Below are positions 22,437 through 29,289 of a DNA stretch of 35,959 nucleotides, one piece after another. Position 1 is the stretch's first letter; every line of letters starts with the position of its first letter. The DNA is from Streptomyces aureocirculatus (GTDB lineage Bacteria; Actinomycetota; Actinomycetes; Streptomycetales; Streptomycetaceae): NCBI RefSeq assembly GCF_000720475.1, contig NZ_JOAP01000062.1:1-35959 (forward strand), given 5' to 3'. A model generated the notes under the pieces. That model was not told the DNA's origin, did not search any database, and was given only the letters and a program-made list of their open reading frames with translations. The translations under genes and the position numbers were made by a program.

Positions 22437-23312
22437 TCAGTGCCGCGGGCCCTTGGGGTCCCGGCCCCGGGTGCCCCGGGTGCCGCCCTTCGGGTCGTCG
22501 TACTCGGCCCGCTCCTTGCGGACCTTGTCCGAGATCTCCTGCGTCTCCGTGACCCTCTCGGTCTCCAGGCGCACCCGCTCGACCGGCTTGGTCTCCTTGC
22601 GCACCACCGGCTTCTCGGCGTGCAGGGTGACCTCCGTCTCCTCCTCGCCGATCTTGGCGCCGCGGGTCTGCTCGCCCTCACGGATGGGCTCGCGTACGAC
22701 GCGGACCTCCTCGTGGGACACGGGGACGGAGGTGGTCACGTCCTCGGTCACGACGACCTTGCGCAGGCGGGCCCGGCCGACCACCTCCTCCTGCGTGCCG
22801 ACGCGCAGCTCCTCTTCGGAGAGCGTCATCTCGTGCTTGTCCTCGCCGCGGTCGCCGCCGCGCATGGCGTACTCACGCGCCCCGGTGTGCCGGCCCTGGC
22901 TGCCCGCGGCGGACGCGAGACCCGGGTCGGCCGCGGCCGGTCGCTGCGCCGTGGGGCCGTTGCCCATGCCCGCGCGCGGTGTGGCCTGCGTCGGCGCCAG
23001 GCCGTAGTGGGCGTACAGCTCGCGCTCCTGGGAGGGGTCGAGGTGCTGGTCGGCGTCGACTCGCGGCGCCTCCTTGACCACGTCCTTCGTGCAGGCCACC
23101 TTGAGGTTCTCGCCCTCGCGGTGGGCGCCCGCGAGCGGGACGAAGCTCTCCTTCATGCCGAACAGGCCGGTTTTGACCGTGACCCACTCCGGCCGACCGG
23201 TCTGGTCGTCGAGGTAGACCTGCTGGACGCTGCCGATCTTGTCACCGGTCCTGTCGTAGGCCGTGAGCCCGGTGAGAGCCTCGGGTGTGCCGAAGACGTC
23301 GCCCTGCGGCAT
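22437..23312 (-). CDS. PRC-barrel plus DUF2382 stress protein (YsnF/AvaK type)
   Basis: 291 residues; the ATG at 23312 is preceded by GGGAGTG. Residues ~8-75 form a PRC-barrel (LTGLTAYDRTGDKIGSVQQV, then VTVKTGLFGMKESFVPL). After a flexible Pro/Ala/Gly linker, residues ~158-270 form DUF2382 (MTLSEEELRVGTQE, LRKVVVTEDVTTSVPV and EVTLHAEKPVVRKETKPVE), rich in charged beta strands. This architecture is typical of general-stress proteins such as B. subtilis YsnF and of many actinobacterial copies; biochemical function is unknown. It is cytoplasmic with no signal peptide. Neighbouring DUF3618 and holin-like genes suggest a shared stress/envelope theme. Confidence 0.9.
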   Translation of the reverse strand: MPQGDVFGTPEALTGLTAYDRTGDKIGSVQQVYLDDQTGRPEWVTVKTGLFGMKESFVPLAGAHREGENLKVACTKDVVKEAPRVDADQHLDPSQERELYAHYGLAPTQATPRAGMGNGPTAQRPAAADPGLASAAGSQGRHTGAREYAMRGGDRGEDKHEMTLSEEELRVGTQEEVVGRARLRKVVVTEDVTTSVPVSHEEVRVVREPIREGEQTRGAKIGEEETEVTLHAEKPVVRKETKPVERVRLETERVTETQEISDKVRKERAEYDDPKGGTRGTRGRDPKGPRH

Positions 23313-23534
23313 GGGTGATCACTCCCTTGGGCAAGCGGCGGGCGAAGACTTCGCCGCGGGCACCGCGCGCCTCACCTCCATCACGCATGGGGGCCGGGCA
23401 CGCCGCAACGCCGGATGTCACGCAGAGTCGCGGCACGGCGGCAGGTCCCACCTGCTGCGCCGCCGGGGTGCCCCTGTGCCAGGCCGCAGACGGCACATCC
23501 CGGATTAGGCCGAACGGGTGACCCCTCGGTGGCC

Positions 23535-23918
23535 TCAAGCGGCGGTGTGCAGGCGCCGGTCGCGACGCTCACGCCGGCGGCCGTGAGCGCGGCCGCGGCC
23601 GTGAGCGCGACGCCGGTCCGACGGTGACACGTCGGAAGAGGCGCGGGAGGGCGCTCCCGCGGCGGGCGCTTCCGTCCCGTGCGCCTGCGTCGCGGACGCT
23701 TCGGTCCCGTGCGCCTGCGTCGCGGGCGCATCCGTCGCGGGTGGCCCCTCGGCGGCGTGCCGGTGGCCGCCGCGCACAAGACGCAGATGGCGGCGGCGTG
23801 CGTGCCGTGGCGCATCCGCCTCCGGCGCCGACCCCCGCATGAGTCGTTCCTCGATCCGGTCCATGCCGTACAACAGCAGCCCGACCAACGGCAGCAGCAG
23901 GCACGCGACAACAATCAC
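23535..23918 (-). CDS. small single-pass membrane protein with basic, repetitive tail
   Basis: 127 residues from a GTG at 23918 (IVVACLLLPLVGLLLYGMDR follows); a GTG at 23945 would add nine residues. The internal one is preferred because GGGAGG lies about 12 nt upstream of it. One membrane helix spans residues ~2-18, followed by RIEERL and a cytoplasmic His/Arg-rich stretch (ARRRHLRLVRGG), which I believe recurs in actinobacterial small membrane proteins of unknown role. The tail contains a tandem repeat of ten residues (ATQAHGTEA) encoded by a 30-bp DNA repeat (23668-23727) and ends in Arg-rich low complexity that may be out of its ancestral length. It is divergent from the holin-like gene. 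Confidence 0.6.
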   Translation of the reverse strand: MIVVACLLLPLVGLLLYGMDRIEERLMRGSAPEADAPRHARRRHLRLVRGGHRHAAEGPPATDAPATQAHGTEASATQAHGTEAPAAGAPSRASSDVSPSDRRRAHGRGRAHGRRRERRDRRLHTAA

Positions 23919-24029
23919 GGTTCCGGGCTCCCTCCCGGCAGACACGTTTCCCGGGTGCCCAGCACTGCGTACGGCAGCATGCTGGCTCTGTGAAGGTCTC
24001 GTGACGTATTCCGGTTCTCGTACCGCGAA

Positions 24030-24054
24030 GGCTGAAGGGCTCCTTCCGGGGTAC
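24030..24054 (+). promoter_or_regulatory. sigma-B-like promoter candidate (GGCT-N15-GGGTAC)
   Basis: GGCT at 24030-24033 and GGGTAC at 24049-24054 are 15 nt apart, matching the GNNT-N14/16-GGGTAC/T pattern described for sigma-B-type stress promoters in S. coelicolor. It lies 67 nt upstream of the holin-like ATG. The downstream gene types (holin-like, DUF3618) fit a general-stress regulon. Confidence 0.5.
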
Positions 24055-24121
24055 TCGGGACCTGTCCGCAGTCAGGTGCGCCCGCGCCTGAGGCCGGGCG
24101 ACGAGACGGGAGGTGATCGCC

Positions 24122-24625
24122 ATGACGGTCAATGGTCCGCACAGCCCGCTCCCGAAGACGGAGCGGCCCACGTACGACACCGGTTCATCGCCGTTGGATG
24201 AACCGGTGTCCCAACCCATGAGCGGGTCGGCGCCGCAGTCGGGCAGCGAACCGGTGGGTGAGCTCGTACAGCGCGCGTCGCAGCAGTTGACGGAGCTGGT
24301 GCGCGGCGAGCTCCGCCTGGCGCAGGCGGAGATGAAGGAGAAGGGGCGGCACTACGGCAAGGGCGGCGGTCTCTTCGGCGGCGCCGGTCTCGTCGGCTTC
24401 CTCACCCTTCAGGCCCTGGTGGCCGCGGCGATCGCCGGCCTCGCCGTGCCGCTGCCCGTGTGGGCCGCCGCGCTGATCGTCGGCGGCGTCCTCGGCGTAG
24501 TCGCCGCCGTCCTCGCCCGCACCGGCAAGAAGGAGATCAGCGAGGCAGCCCCGCCCGCGCCCGAGCAGACGATCCAGAACGTGAAGGCCGACGTGGCCGA
24601 GATCAAGGAGAGTGCACACCGATGA
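24122..24625 (+). CDS. phage-holin-superfamily-III-like (DUF1469) membrane protein
   Basis: 167 residues; the ATG at 24122 has GGGAGG at 8-nt spacing, which chooses it over the GTG at 24113. The N-terminal ~40 residues are polar. Residues ~42-72 (VGELVQRASQQLTELVRGEL, then LAQAEMKEKG) form the amphipathic helix conserved in this family, and two membrane helices follow at ~80-108 and ~112-133. Despite the family name such proteins are chromosomal and not linked to lysis; their role is probably membrane organisation. The stop codon overlaps the ATG of the DUF3618 gene (ATGA), so the two are a coupled operon, a pairing common in actinobacteria. Confidence 0.88.
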   Translation: MTVNGPHSPLPKTERPTYDTGSSPLDEPVSQPMSGSAPQSGSEPVGELVQRASQQLTELVRGELRLAQAEMKEKGRHYGKGGGLFGGAGLVGFLTLQALVAAAIAGLAVPLPVWAAALIVGGVLGVVAAVLARTGKKEISEAAPPAPEQTIQNVKADVAEIKESAHR

Positions 24626-25122
24626 GCAAGCCGCCCCCGGAGAAGGCCCCCGCCACCCCCGAAGAGCTGCGCGAGCAGGTCGAGCACACGCGCACCGAGC
24701 TGGGGCACACGGTCGAAGCCCTGGCCGCGAAGGCGGATGTGAAGGCCCGCGCCGGCGAGAAGGCCACCGAGGTGAAGGAACAGGCCGGGGCCAAGGCCAC
24801 GGAGGTCAAGGAACAGGCCGCGGCCAAGGCCACCGAAGTGAAGGAACAGGCCGCCGCCAAGACGGAACAGCTCAAGGCCAAGGCTGCCGAAGCCGTGCAC
24901 CAGGTGCAGGACAGGGTGCCGGAACCCGTGCGCGACAAGGCGGCGCAGGCCCGGACGAAGGCTGCCGAAGCCGTGCACCAGGTGCAGGACAGGGCGCCCG
25001 AACCGGTGCGCGAGAAGGCGGCCCAAGGGGCCCGCGTCGCGCGCGACCACCGCGCCCTGCTCCTTGCCGCCGCGGCGGGGATCGCCGTGGTGTGGCTGGC
25101 CCGACGGGGCTCCAAGGCGTGA
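24622..25122 (+). CDS. DUF3618 protein with internal LEA/apolipoprotein-like repeats
   Basis: 166 residues; its ATG overlaps the previous stop. Residues ~12-38 (TPEELREQVEHTRTELGHTV, then EALAAKADVK) are the DUF3618 motif. Next come three 11-residue repeats of KATEVKEQAxA (DNA 24760-24858, 33 bp each) and two 26-residue repeats beginning KAAEAVHQVQDR (DNA 24880-25035, 78 bp each), all predicted as long amphipathic or coiled helix. A single C-terminal membrane segment (LLLAAAAGIAVVWLA) ends the protein. The build suggests a membrane-tethered helical rod with cytoplasmic repeats, perhaps lying on the inner membrane surface with the holin-like partner. Repeat number probably varies between strains. 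Confidence 0.88.
   Translation: MSKPPPEKAPATPEELREQVEHTRTELGHTVEALAAKADVKARAGEKATEVKEQAGAKATEVKEQAAAKATEVKEQAAAKTEQLKAKAAEAVHQVQDRVPEPVRDKAAQARTKAAEAVHQVQDRAPEPVREKAAQGARVARDHRALLLAAAAGIAVVWLARRGSKA
24760..25035 (+). repeat. in-frame tandem repeats (3 x 33 bp, 2 x 78 bp) within the DUF3618 gene
   Basis: The 33-bp units start at 24760, 24793 and 24826; the 78-bp units start at 24880 and 24958. They differ by a few mostly synonymous or conservative changes, so the duplications are fairly recent but under protein-level constraint. Confidence 0.9.
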
Positions 25123-25270
25123 CGTCGGTGGCATGTCGGCCGACGCGTGACGCCCGGCGGTCGGTGCCGCACGCGTGCTGCCGCACGGGTGACATAAGCC
25201 ACGTGACACCGCACGGATGACGTGAGGCACGTGACGCCGCACGCGTGACGTAAGCCGCGTGACACCGCAC
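25119..25270 (+). repeat. GTGAC array on a 14-bp register (28-bp higher unit)
   Basis: GTGAC occurs at 25119, 25147, 25189, 25203, 25231, 25245 and 25259, with near matches at 25175 (GTGCT) and 25217 (ATGAC). All starts differ by multiples of 14. The clearest part is three contiguous 28-bp units at 25181, 25209 and 25237, each made of two unlike 14-bp halves, plus a partial fourth. The first GTGAC overlaps the stop codon of the DUF3618 gene, and the array ends 138 nt before the decarboxylase ATG. There are no spacers, so it is not CRISPR. It may bind a protein or be a slippage product. Confidence 0.85.
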
Positions 25271-25407
25271 ACGGTGTGCGAATTCGCGCCGGGTCGGCCG
25301 GGGGGTACGGCGGTATGCCTGCCCCCGGCCGGGCCCGGTACGGCCGACAGTGGGAAAGCCGACGATCGCATCGGTTGCCCCTCGCGACCCCGGGGAAGCC
25401 GTATCGC

Positions 25408-26892
25408 ATGTCAGTCGATCACTCTCAGGCTCCCGTTCTCGAGGCTCTGGCCGCGTACCGCGAACACGGCCACCTGGCGTTCACGCCCCCGGGCCACAAA
25501 CAGGCCCGCGGCGCCGACCCCCGGGTCCGCGAGGTGCTCGGGGACGCGGTCTTCCACGGAGACCTGCTCGCGTCCGGAGGCATGGACGACCGGCTGACCA
25601 GGGCGGCCGTCCTGGAGCGTGCCGAAACGCTGATGGCCGACGCCGTGCACGCGTCCCACACGTTCTTCTCGACCTGCGGCAGCTCGCTCTCGGTCAAGGC
25701 GGCGATGCTGTCCGTCGCGGGCCCGCACACCAAGCTCCTGGTGGGCAGGGACGCGCACAAGTCCGTCGTCTCCGGTCTCGTCCTCTCCGGCATCCACCCG
25801 GTGTGGGTGGAGCCCCGCTGGGACGCGGAGCGCCATCTCGCGCACGCGCCCGCCGCCGAGGACTACGAGGCGGCGTTCCGCGCCCACCCCGACGCCAAGG
25901 GCGCCTTGATCACCAGCCCCACTCCGTACGGCAGTTGCGCCGACCTGGAGGGAGTGGCGCGGGTCTGCCACAGCCGCTCCGTGCCCCTCGTCGTGGACGA
26001 GGCCTGGGGCGCGCACCTGCCCTTCCACCCGGATCTGCCCAAGTGGGCCATGGACGCGGGCGCGGACGTCTGTGTGACCAGCATCCACAAGATGGGCAGC
26101 GGCCTGGAGCAGGGCTCCGTCTTCCACCTCCAGGGCGACCTGATCGAACCGCACGTCCTGGAGAGCCGGGCCGATCTGCTCGGCACCACCAGCCCCTCCG
26201 TCCTCCTCTATGCCGGGCTCGACGGCTGGCGGCGCCAGATGGCGCTGCGCGGCGAACAGCTACTCGGCCGGGCCCTGGACCACGCCCACGAGGTACGGGC
26301 GGCGATCGAGGCAATCGACGGGCTGCACGTCAACGGCCGGGACGACTTCTGCGGCCCCGGCCTCGCCGACGACTTCGATCCGCTTCCGGTGGTCATCGAG
26401 GTCGCGGGGCTCGGCATCACGGGCTACCAGGCGGCGGACTGGCTGCGCGAGCAGTACGCCATCGACGTCCACCTCGCCGACCACCGGCGCATCAACACCC
26501 AACTCACCCACGCCGACAGCGAGGAGACCACCCGGCCCCTGCTCCAGGCCCTCACCGCCCTCGCCCGCGCCGCGTCCGAACTGCCGAGGCCCACACGCGT
26601 GGAGGTGCCCGAGCCCGCCGAACTCCGTCTGGAGCAGGTCCTCACACCCCGCGACGCCTATTTCGGCACCGTCGAGGACGTTTCCTTCGCCAAGGCCGAA
26701 GGGCGCGTCGCCGCCGAGATGATCACCCCGTACCCGCCCGGCATCCCCGCCGTCCTGCCCGGCGAGCGGCTCACCGCGCCGGTCCTCGACTACCTGCGCT
26801 CGGGCGTGGCCGCCGGGATGAACCTTCCGGACGCGGCGGACGGCTCGCTGGGAACCGTACGTGTCGTGGTGGAAGGTCTCGACGCCTCGTGA
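25408..26892 (+). CDS. Orn/Lys/Arg decarboxylase, PLP-dependent fold type I
   Basis: 494 residues; the ATG at 25408 has GGGGAAG upstream. The N-terminus FTPPGHKQARGADPRV, the middle VDEAWGAHLPFHPDLP and the PLP lysine in SIHKMGSG (Lys228) are the marks of the SpeA/CadA/LdcC-type group III decarboxylases; the C-terminal domain (YFGTVEDVSF, MITPYPPGIPAVLPGE) is complete. Length (~490) matches the short actinobacterial/bacillar form without the N-terminal wing domain. It would decarboxylate lysine, ornithine or arginine to cadaverine, putrescine or agmatine; streptomycetes need cadaverine-type diamines for desferrioxamine, but no siderophore genes are adjacent. The substrate cannot be assigned. 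A tandem GTGAC array lies upstream and convergent hairpins lie downstream. Confidence 0.93.
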   Translation: MSVDHSQAPVLEALAAYREHGHLAFTPPGHKQARGADPRVREVLGDAVFHGDLLASGGMDDRLTRAAVLERAETLMADAVHASHTFFSTCGSSLSVKAAMLSVAGPHTKLLVGRDAHKSVVSGLVLSGIHPVWVEPRWDAERHLAHAPAAEDYEAAFRAHPDAKGALITSPTPYGSCADLEGVARVCHSRSVPLVVDEAWGAHLPFHPDLPKWAMDAGADVCVTSIHKMGSGLEQGSVFHLQGDLIEPHVLESRADLLGTTSPSVLLYAGLDGWRRQMALRGEQLLGRALDHAHEVRAAIEAIDGLHVNGRDDFCGPGLADDFDPLPVVIEVAGLGITGYQAADWLREQYAIDVHLADHRRINTQLTHADSEETTRPLLQALTALARAASELPRPTRVEVPEPAELRLEQVLTPRDAYFGTVEDVSFAKAEGRVAAEMITPYPPGIPAVLPGERLTAPVLDYLRSGVAAGMNLPDAADGSLGTVRVVVEGLDAS

Positions 26893-27089
26893 CCGCCGAC
26901 TTCCGCAACACCGCTAGTCACTGTACGTAGTCACTCGTGCCCCATGTGCCCCCGAGTTACCTATTTTGGCTTTCTCGGCACGTTGTGTAGGCAAGGGTGG
27001 AGCTTTTTCCGTTCGGTGGGTGCACGCTGGTGAGACGGGCGTACCCCCCGGGCGGTCGCCGCCGTTCGTCGGCGGGGGCGGCGGCCGCA

Positions 27090-27180
27090 GGTGCGAGGAC
27101 GTGGCGGCTCCCCCTCCGCCGGGCGTCCTCGCACCGCTGCCCTCTCCTCGGGGGTGGGCGGGAGCCGCCCCCGAGGAGAG
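27090..27180. terminator. two adjacent hairpins between convergent genes
   Basis: First hairpin: 12-bp perfect outer stem (27090-27101 with 27124-27135) continued by GGCGG/CCGCC inside. Second: 13-bp perfect stem (27142-27154 with 27168-27180). They lie in the 406-nt gap 26893-27298 between the decarboxylase (plus) and a split-barrel gene (minus) and would stop transcription from both sides. The rest of the gap holds an A/T-richer stretch at about 26915-27020 with no convincing gene, and a short repeat (TTCTCGCAACGCC twice, near 27245 and 27277). Confidence 0.65.
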
Positions 27181-27298
27181 AAGAGCCGGGACCGCGACCT
27201 CGCTGCCCTGAAGCACGATCCCGGCCGTATCTTCTCGACGCTGCCTTCTCGCAACGCCCCTTCTTCCCGACGCCGCGTTCTCGCAACGCCGCCCCTCC

Positions 27299-27808
27299 TC
27301 AGAGCGAGCCGATCTCCTGCCGGGTGCCCGCCCTTTCCGCCGGTTCGGTGCCCCCGCCCCTCACCTTGCGGACACAGCGCAGCACATAGTGCTCGCCGCT
27401 CAGCACCGGGCCCGTCAGCGTGAGGAAGTTGGTGTCCGGTGCGACATCCAGACCGCGCGCGATGGCCGCACGGCGGCACTCGCCCACCTCGTCGGTCGCC
27501 ACGACCCAGCGGGGACGGCCGAGCGCCGTGACCGCCCGGACCGCCCGCTGGGCGCAGCCCACGACGTCCGCGGTGACGGCGTCGTCGGTTTCCAGGACCA
27601 CCAGTTGGCGAGGCGCGACCACGGGAGGCAGCGCCCGGGCGACGGGACCGGCGTCCGAGACCAGAGCGACCGGTGCCCCGTCCCGCACCACCAGGCCGAC
27701 CAACTCCATGTAGGGACGCCCTCGGCGGGCCACCGCGAGCCGTCCCGCCCACGCCCGGGCAAGCACCTCACGGCACTCCGCCTCCGTCATACGGCGCATG
27801 CTCGCCAC
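27299..27808 (-). CDS. pyridoxamine 5'-phosphate oxidase-like split-barrel protein, copy A
   Basis: 169 residues from a GTG at 27808 with GGAGG 8 nt upstream. The N-terminus (MTEAECREVLARAWAGRLAV) and GRPYMELVGLVV are typical of the flavin-binding split-barrel (PNPOx-like) proteins called pyridoxamine 5'-phosphate oxidase family or HTH-linked nitroreductase-like proteins in actinobacteria. Residues ~60-125 hold VVLETDDAV and a WVVATDE segment. They bind FMN, F420 or haem; cofactor and substrate are unknown here, and true pyridoxine biosynthesis is unlikely. This group is often part of dormancy/redox-stress regulons. A second split-barrel gene lies at 28727-29194, with a secreted inhibitor gene between. 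Confidence 0.75.
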   Translation of the reverse strand: MASMRRMTEAECREVLARAWAGRLAVARRGRPYMELVGLVVRDGAPVALVSDAGPVARALPPVVAPRQLVVLETDDAVTADVVGCAQRAVRAVTALGRPRWVVATDEVGECRRAAIARGLDVAPDTNFLTLTGPVLSGEHYVLRCVRKVRGGGTEPAERAGTRQEIGSL

Positions 27809-28086
27809 GAGCGAACCTCCTCATGCCGCCGGCCCGTGACGGGCTCGGGTGGGCGGGACTCACGCCCCGGGGAAGGGGGCGCACGCCGGGGTCCGGGGCG
27901 TTGGCGCGCCGTCGGTCGACCGCAACGGGCCGCGACGTCCTACTTCTCTTATACGCGGTTCCGCGCCGCCTATGCCCTACAGGACCGGCCTATGTTTGAC
28001 AGGTCGACGTGACCCGAAAAGGCCGCCGTGCACGATGATCTGACGCGCCATCACGCGGGCCGTGGCGGTGGCTGCGCGGACGCGAA

Positions 28087-28116
28087 CGGGCCCGCCACCC
28101 GCAGGCGGTGGGCCCG
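28087..28116 (-). terminator. hairpin after the I36-type inhibitor gene; rest of the 324-nt gap
   Basis: CGGGCCC (28087-28093) pairs with GGGCCCG (28110-28116); GCCACC and GGCGGT extend the stem with one mismatch around a 4-nt loop, 17 nt past the stop of the minus-strand inhibitor gene. Elsewhere in 27809-28132 the only notable signals are A/T-rich boxes: TATAAG on the minus strand (27948-27953), which could serve the split-barrel gene, and TTGACA on the plus strand (27996-28001) without a matching -10. Confidence 0.5.
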
Positions 28117-28132
28117 AGTCGGGGCAGTCGGC

Positions 28133-28585
28133 TCAGCAGCTCATCGCCCACGTGTGGGAGTCGCCGTCGTCGTTGGCCGCGCCGTTGTGGCTGACCTCCT
28201 GGCCCGGCGTGAGGCAGATGGTCATGTGACCGCCCTGGTGGGCGCGCGAGTACACCTTGACGTGGTCCTTGACGCCCGGGCCCGAGATGCCGTGGTTGGC
28301 CCACGAGGAGTCCTCGTCGGCGATCCAGCTCTCCCACCAGCCGTCGTCACCCGACCAGTTGGCGCGCTGGCCGCCGAAGTCGGCGTGCTCCCAGGTACAG
28401 AAATGACCCGAGGGACAGTCGGCCGCACCGGCCGGCGTGGCCACGGCCAGGCTTCCGGTCATCAAGAGCGCCGCCGCCCCACCGAGGAGGGCCCGCCGGA
28501 GGTTTCGCCTTCTCGGCGCGGACGCGGCTTCCCGGCCGGGGGCGGAGGCGGTCCGGGGCACGGCGGAGGTGTGCTTCTTCGTCAT
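28133..28585 (-). CDS. secreted peptidase inhibitor family I36-like protein
   Basis: 150 residues from the ATG at 28585; AAAGG lies upstream. The first ~55 residues are a long signal peptide: a basic region with RRRNLRRALLGG, a hydrophobic core at ~32-48 and likely cleavage near residues 54-55 (AGAA). The mature ~95 residues begin CPSGHFCTWEHADFGGQ and continue with a beta-gamma-crystallin-like fold (WWESWIADEDSSWANH, VKVYSRAHQGG, TICLTPGQE) and four Cys, probably two disulfides. This is the I36 (Streptomyces metalloproteinase inhibitor-like) family, small exported proteins that may inhibit metalloproteases or bind calcium. The protease partner is not in the window. Monocistronic. Confidence 0.87.
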   Translation of the reverse strand: MTKKHTSAVPRTASAPGREAASAPRRRNLRRALLGGAAALLMTGSLAVATPAGAADCPSGHFCTWEHADFGGQRANWSGDDGWWESWIADEDSSWANHGISGPGVKDHVKVYSRAHQGGHMTICLTPGQEVSHNGAANDDGDSHTWAMSC

Positions 28586-28726
28586 GTCGGGATGTGGCCT
28601 TTCTGCTCGGGGTCCCACCGGCGTCCGGATGGACCGTTCGCCAGGCTGCCCATGCGCGGAGTCACACATTCCGCCGTTCACCCGAAGGTGTGCGACCCGG
28701 GGTCGGAGCCGCACGGGCCCGGCGCC

Positions 28727-29194
28727 TCAGCCCCGGCCCAGCCACTCCCCCGCACGCAGGACGACCCTGCCCCGGTGTTCCGCCTCGCTGCGCCACGCGA
28801 GCACCTTCGTGGGCAGGACGCGCAGGTACAGATGCGGCGCTTCCTCCCGGCGCGGGTCCCAGCCGAACTTGGCGGCGAACCCGTCCCCCGCCTCCCGCGG
28901 CACGTCCTGCGCGGCGTGGCACTCCGCGTCGCCGTGCAGCAGCACCACGTCGGCCGTGTCCGGCAGCGCGAGCCGCACCCGGGGCTCCGCCCGCGCGTTG
29001 CGCGCGGTCACCGTCCGCTCGGCGGTGCACATCCATACCGCATCGCCGTCCCACCAGAACCACAGCGGTACTTGGTGCGGGCCGTGCTCGGGGTGCGCGG
29101 TCGACACCCATATGTCCCGCTCCCGGGCCAGCCGGGCCAGGGTGTCGCGGGTACGGGTGCGGGCGTCGCGCCAAGTGCTGTCCATGTGCCGCAT
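28727..29194 (-). CDS. pyridoxamine 5'-phosphate oxidase-like split-barrel protein, copy B
   Basis: 155 residues from the ATG at 29194 (another ATG three codons on). TLARLARERDIWVSTAH, HQVPLWFWWDGDAVWM and PRVRLALPDTADVVLLHGDA form the split beta-barrel of the PPOX/F420-dependent flavin-reductase-like superfamily. YLRVLPTKVLAWRSE is the usual C-terminal strand. F420-dependent members are common in streptomycetes, but the cofactor cannot be read. It shares only fold-level similarity with copy A, so it is not a recent duplicate. No Shine-Dalgarno precedes the start; TAGCGT lies 7 nt upstream and may be the -10 of a leaderless mRNA. Confidence 0.8.
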   Translation of the reverse strand: MRHMDSTWRDARTRTRDTLARLARERDIWVSTAHPEHGPHQVPLWFWWDGDAVWMCTAERTVTARNARAEPRVRLALPDTADVVLLHGDAECHAAQDVPREAGDGFAAKFGWDPRREEAPHLYLRVLPTKVLAWRSEAEHRGRVVLRAGEWLGRG

Positions 29195-29289
29195 GAGAGC
29201 GACGCTAAGGGGAAGTCCACGTACCGCGCATGCGGCTCCGGCCCGATCCGGCCTACTTCTCCAGGCCTACCCGGCCCCGCGCAGGGGGC

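Noticed and set aside
24122..24625. Prophage remnant, because of the holin-like protein
   Set aside because: This family is chromosomal in actinobacteria and no lysin, integrase or structural phage gene is present.
25119..25270. CRISPR-like array
   Set aside because: Units are contiguous without unique spacers and no cas genes are near.
25300..25308. Sigma-B-type -10 (GGGTAC) before the decarboxylase gene
   Set aside because: No GNNT element lies 14-16 nt upstream of it.
26997..27389. Plus-strand ORF from a GTG at 26997
   Set aside because: It runs through two terminator-like hairpins into the 3' end of the convergent gene, and the Arg/Pro-rich product looks like translated hairpin DNA.
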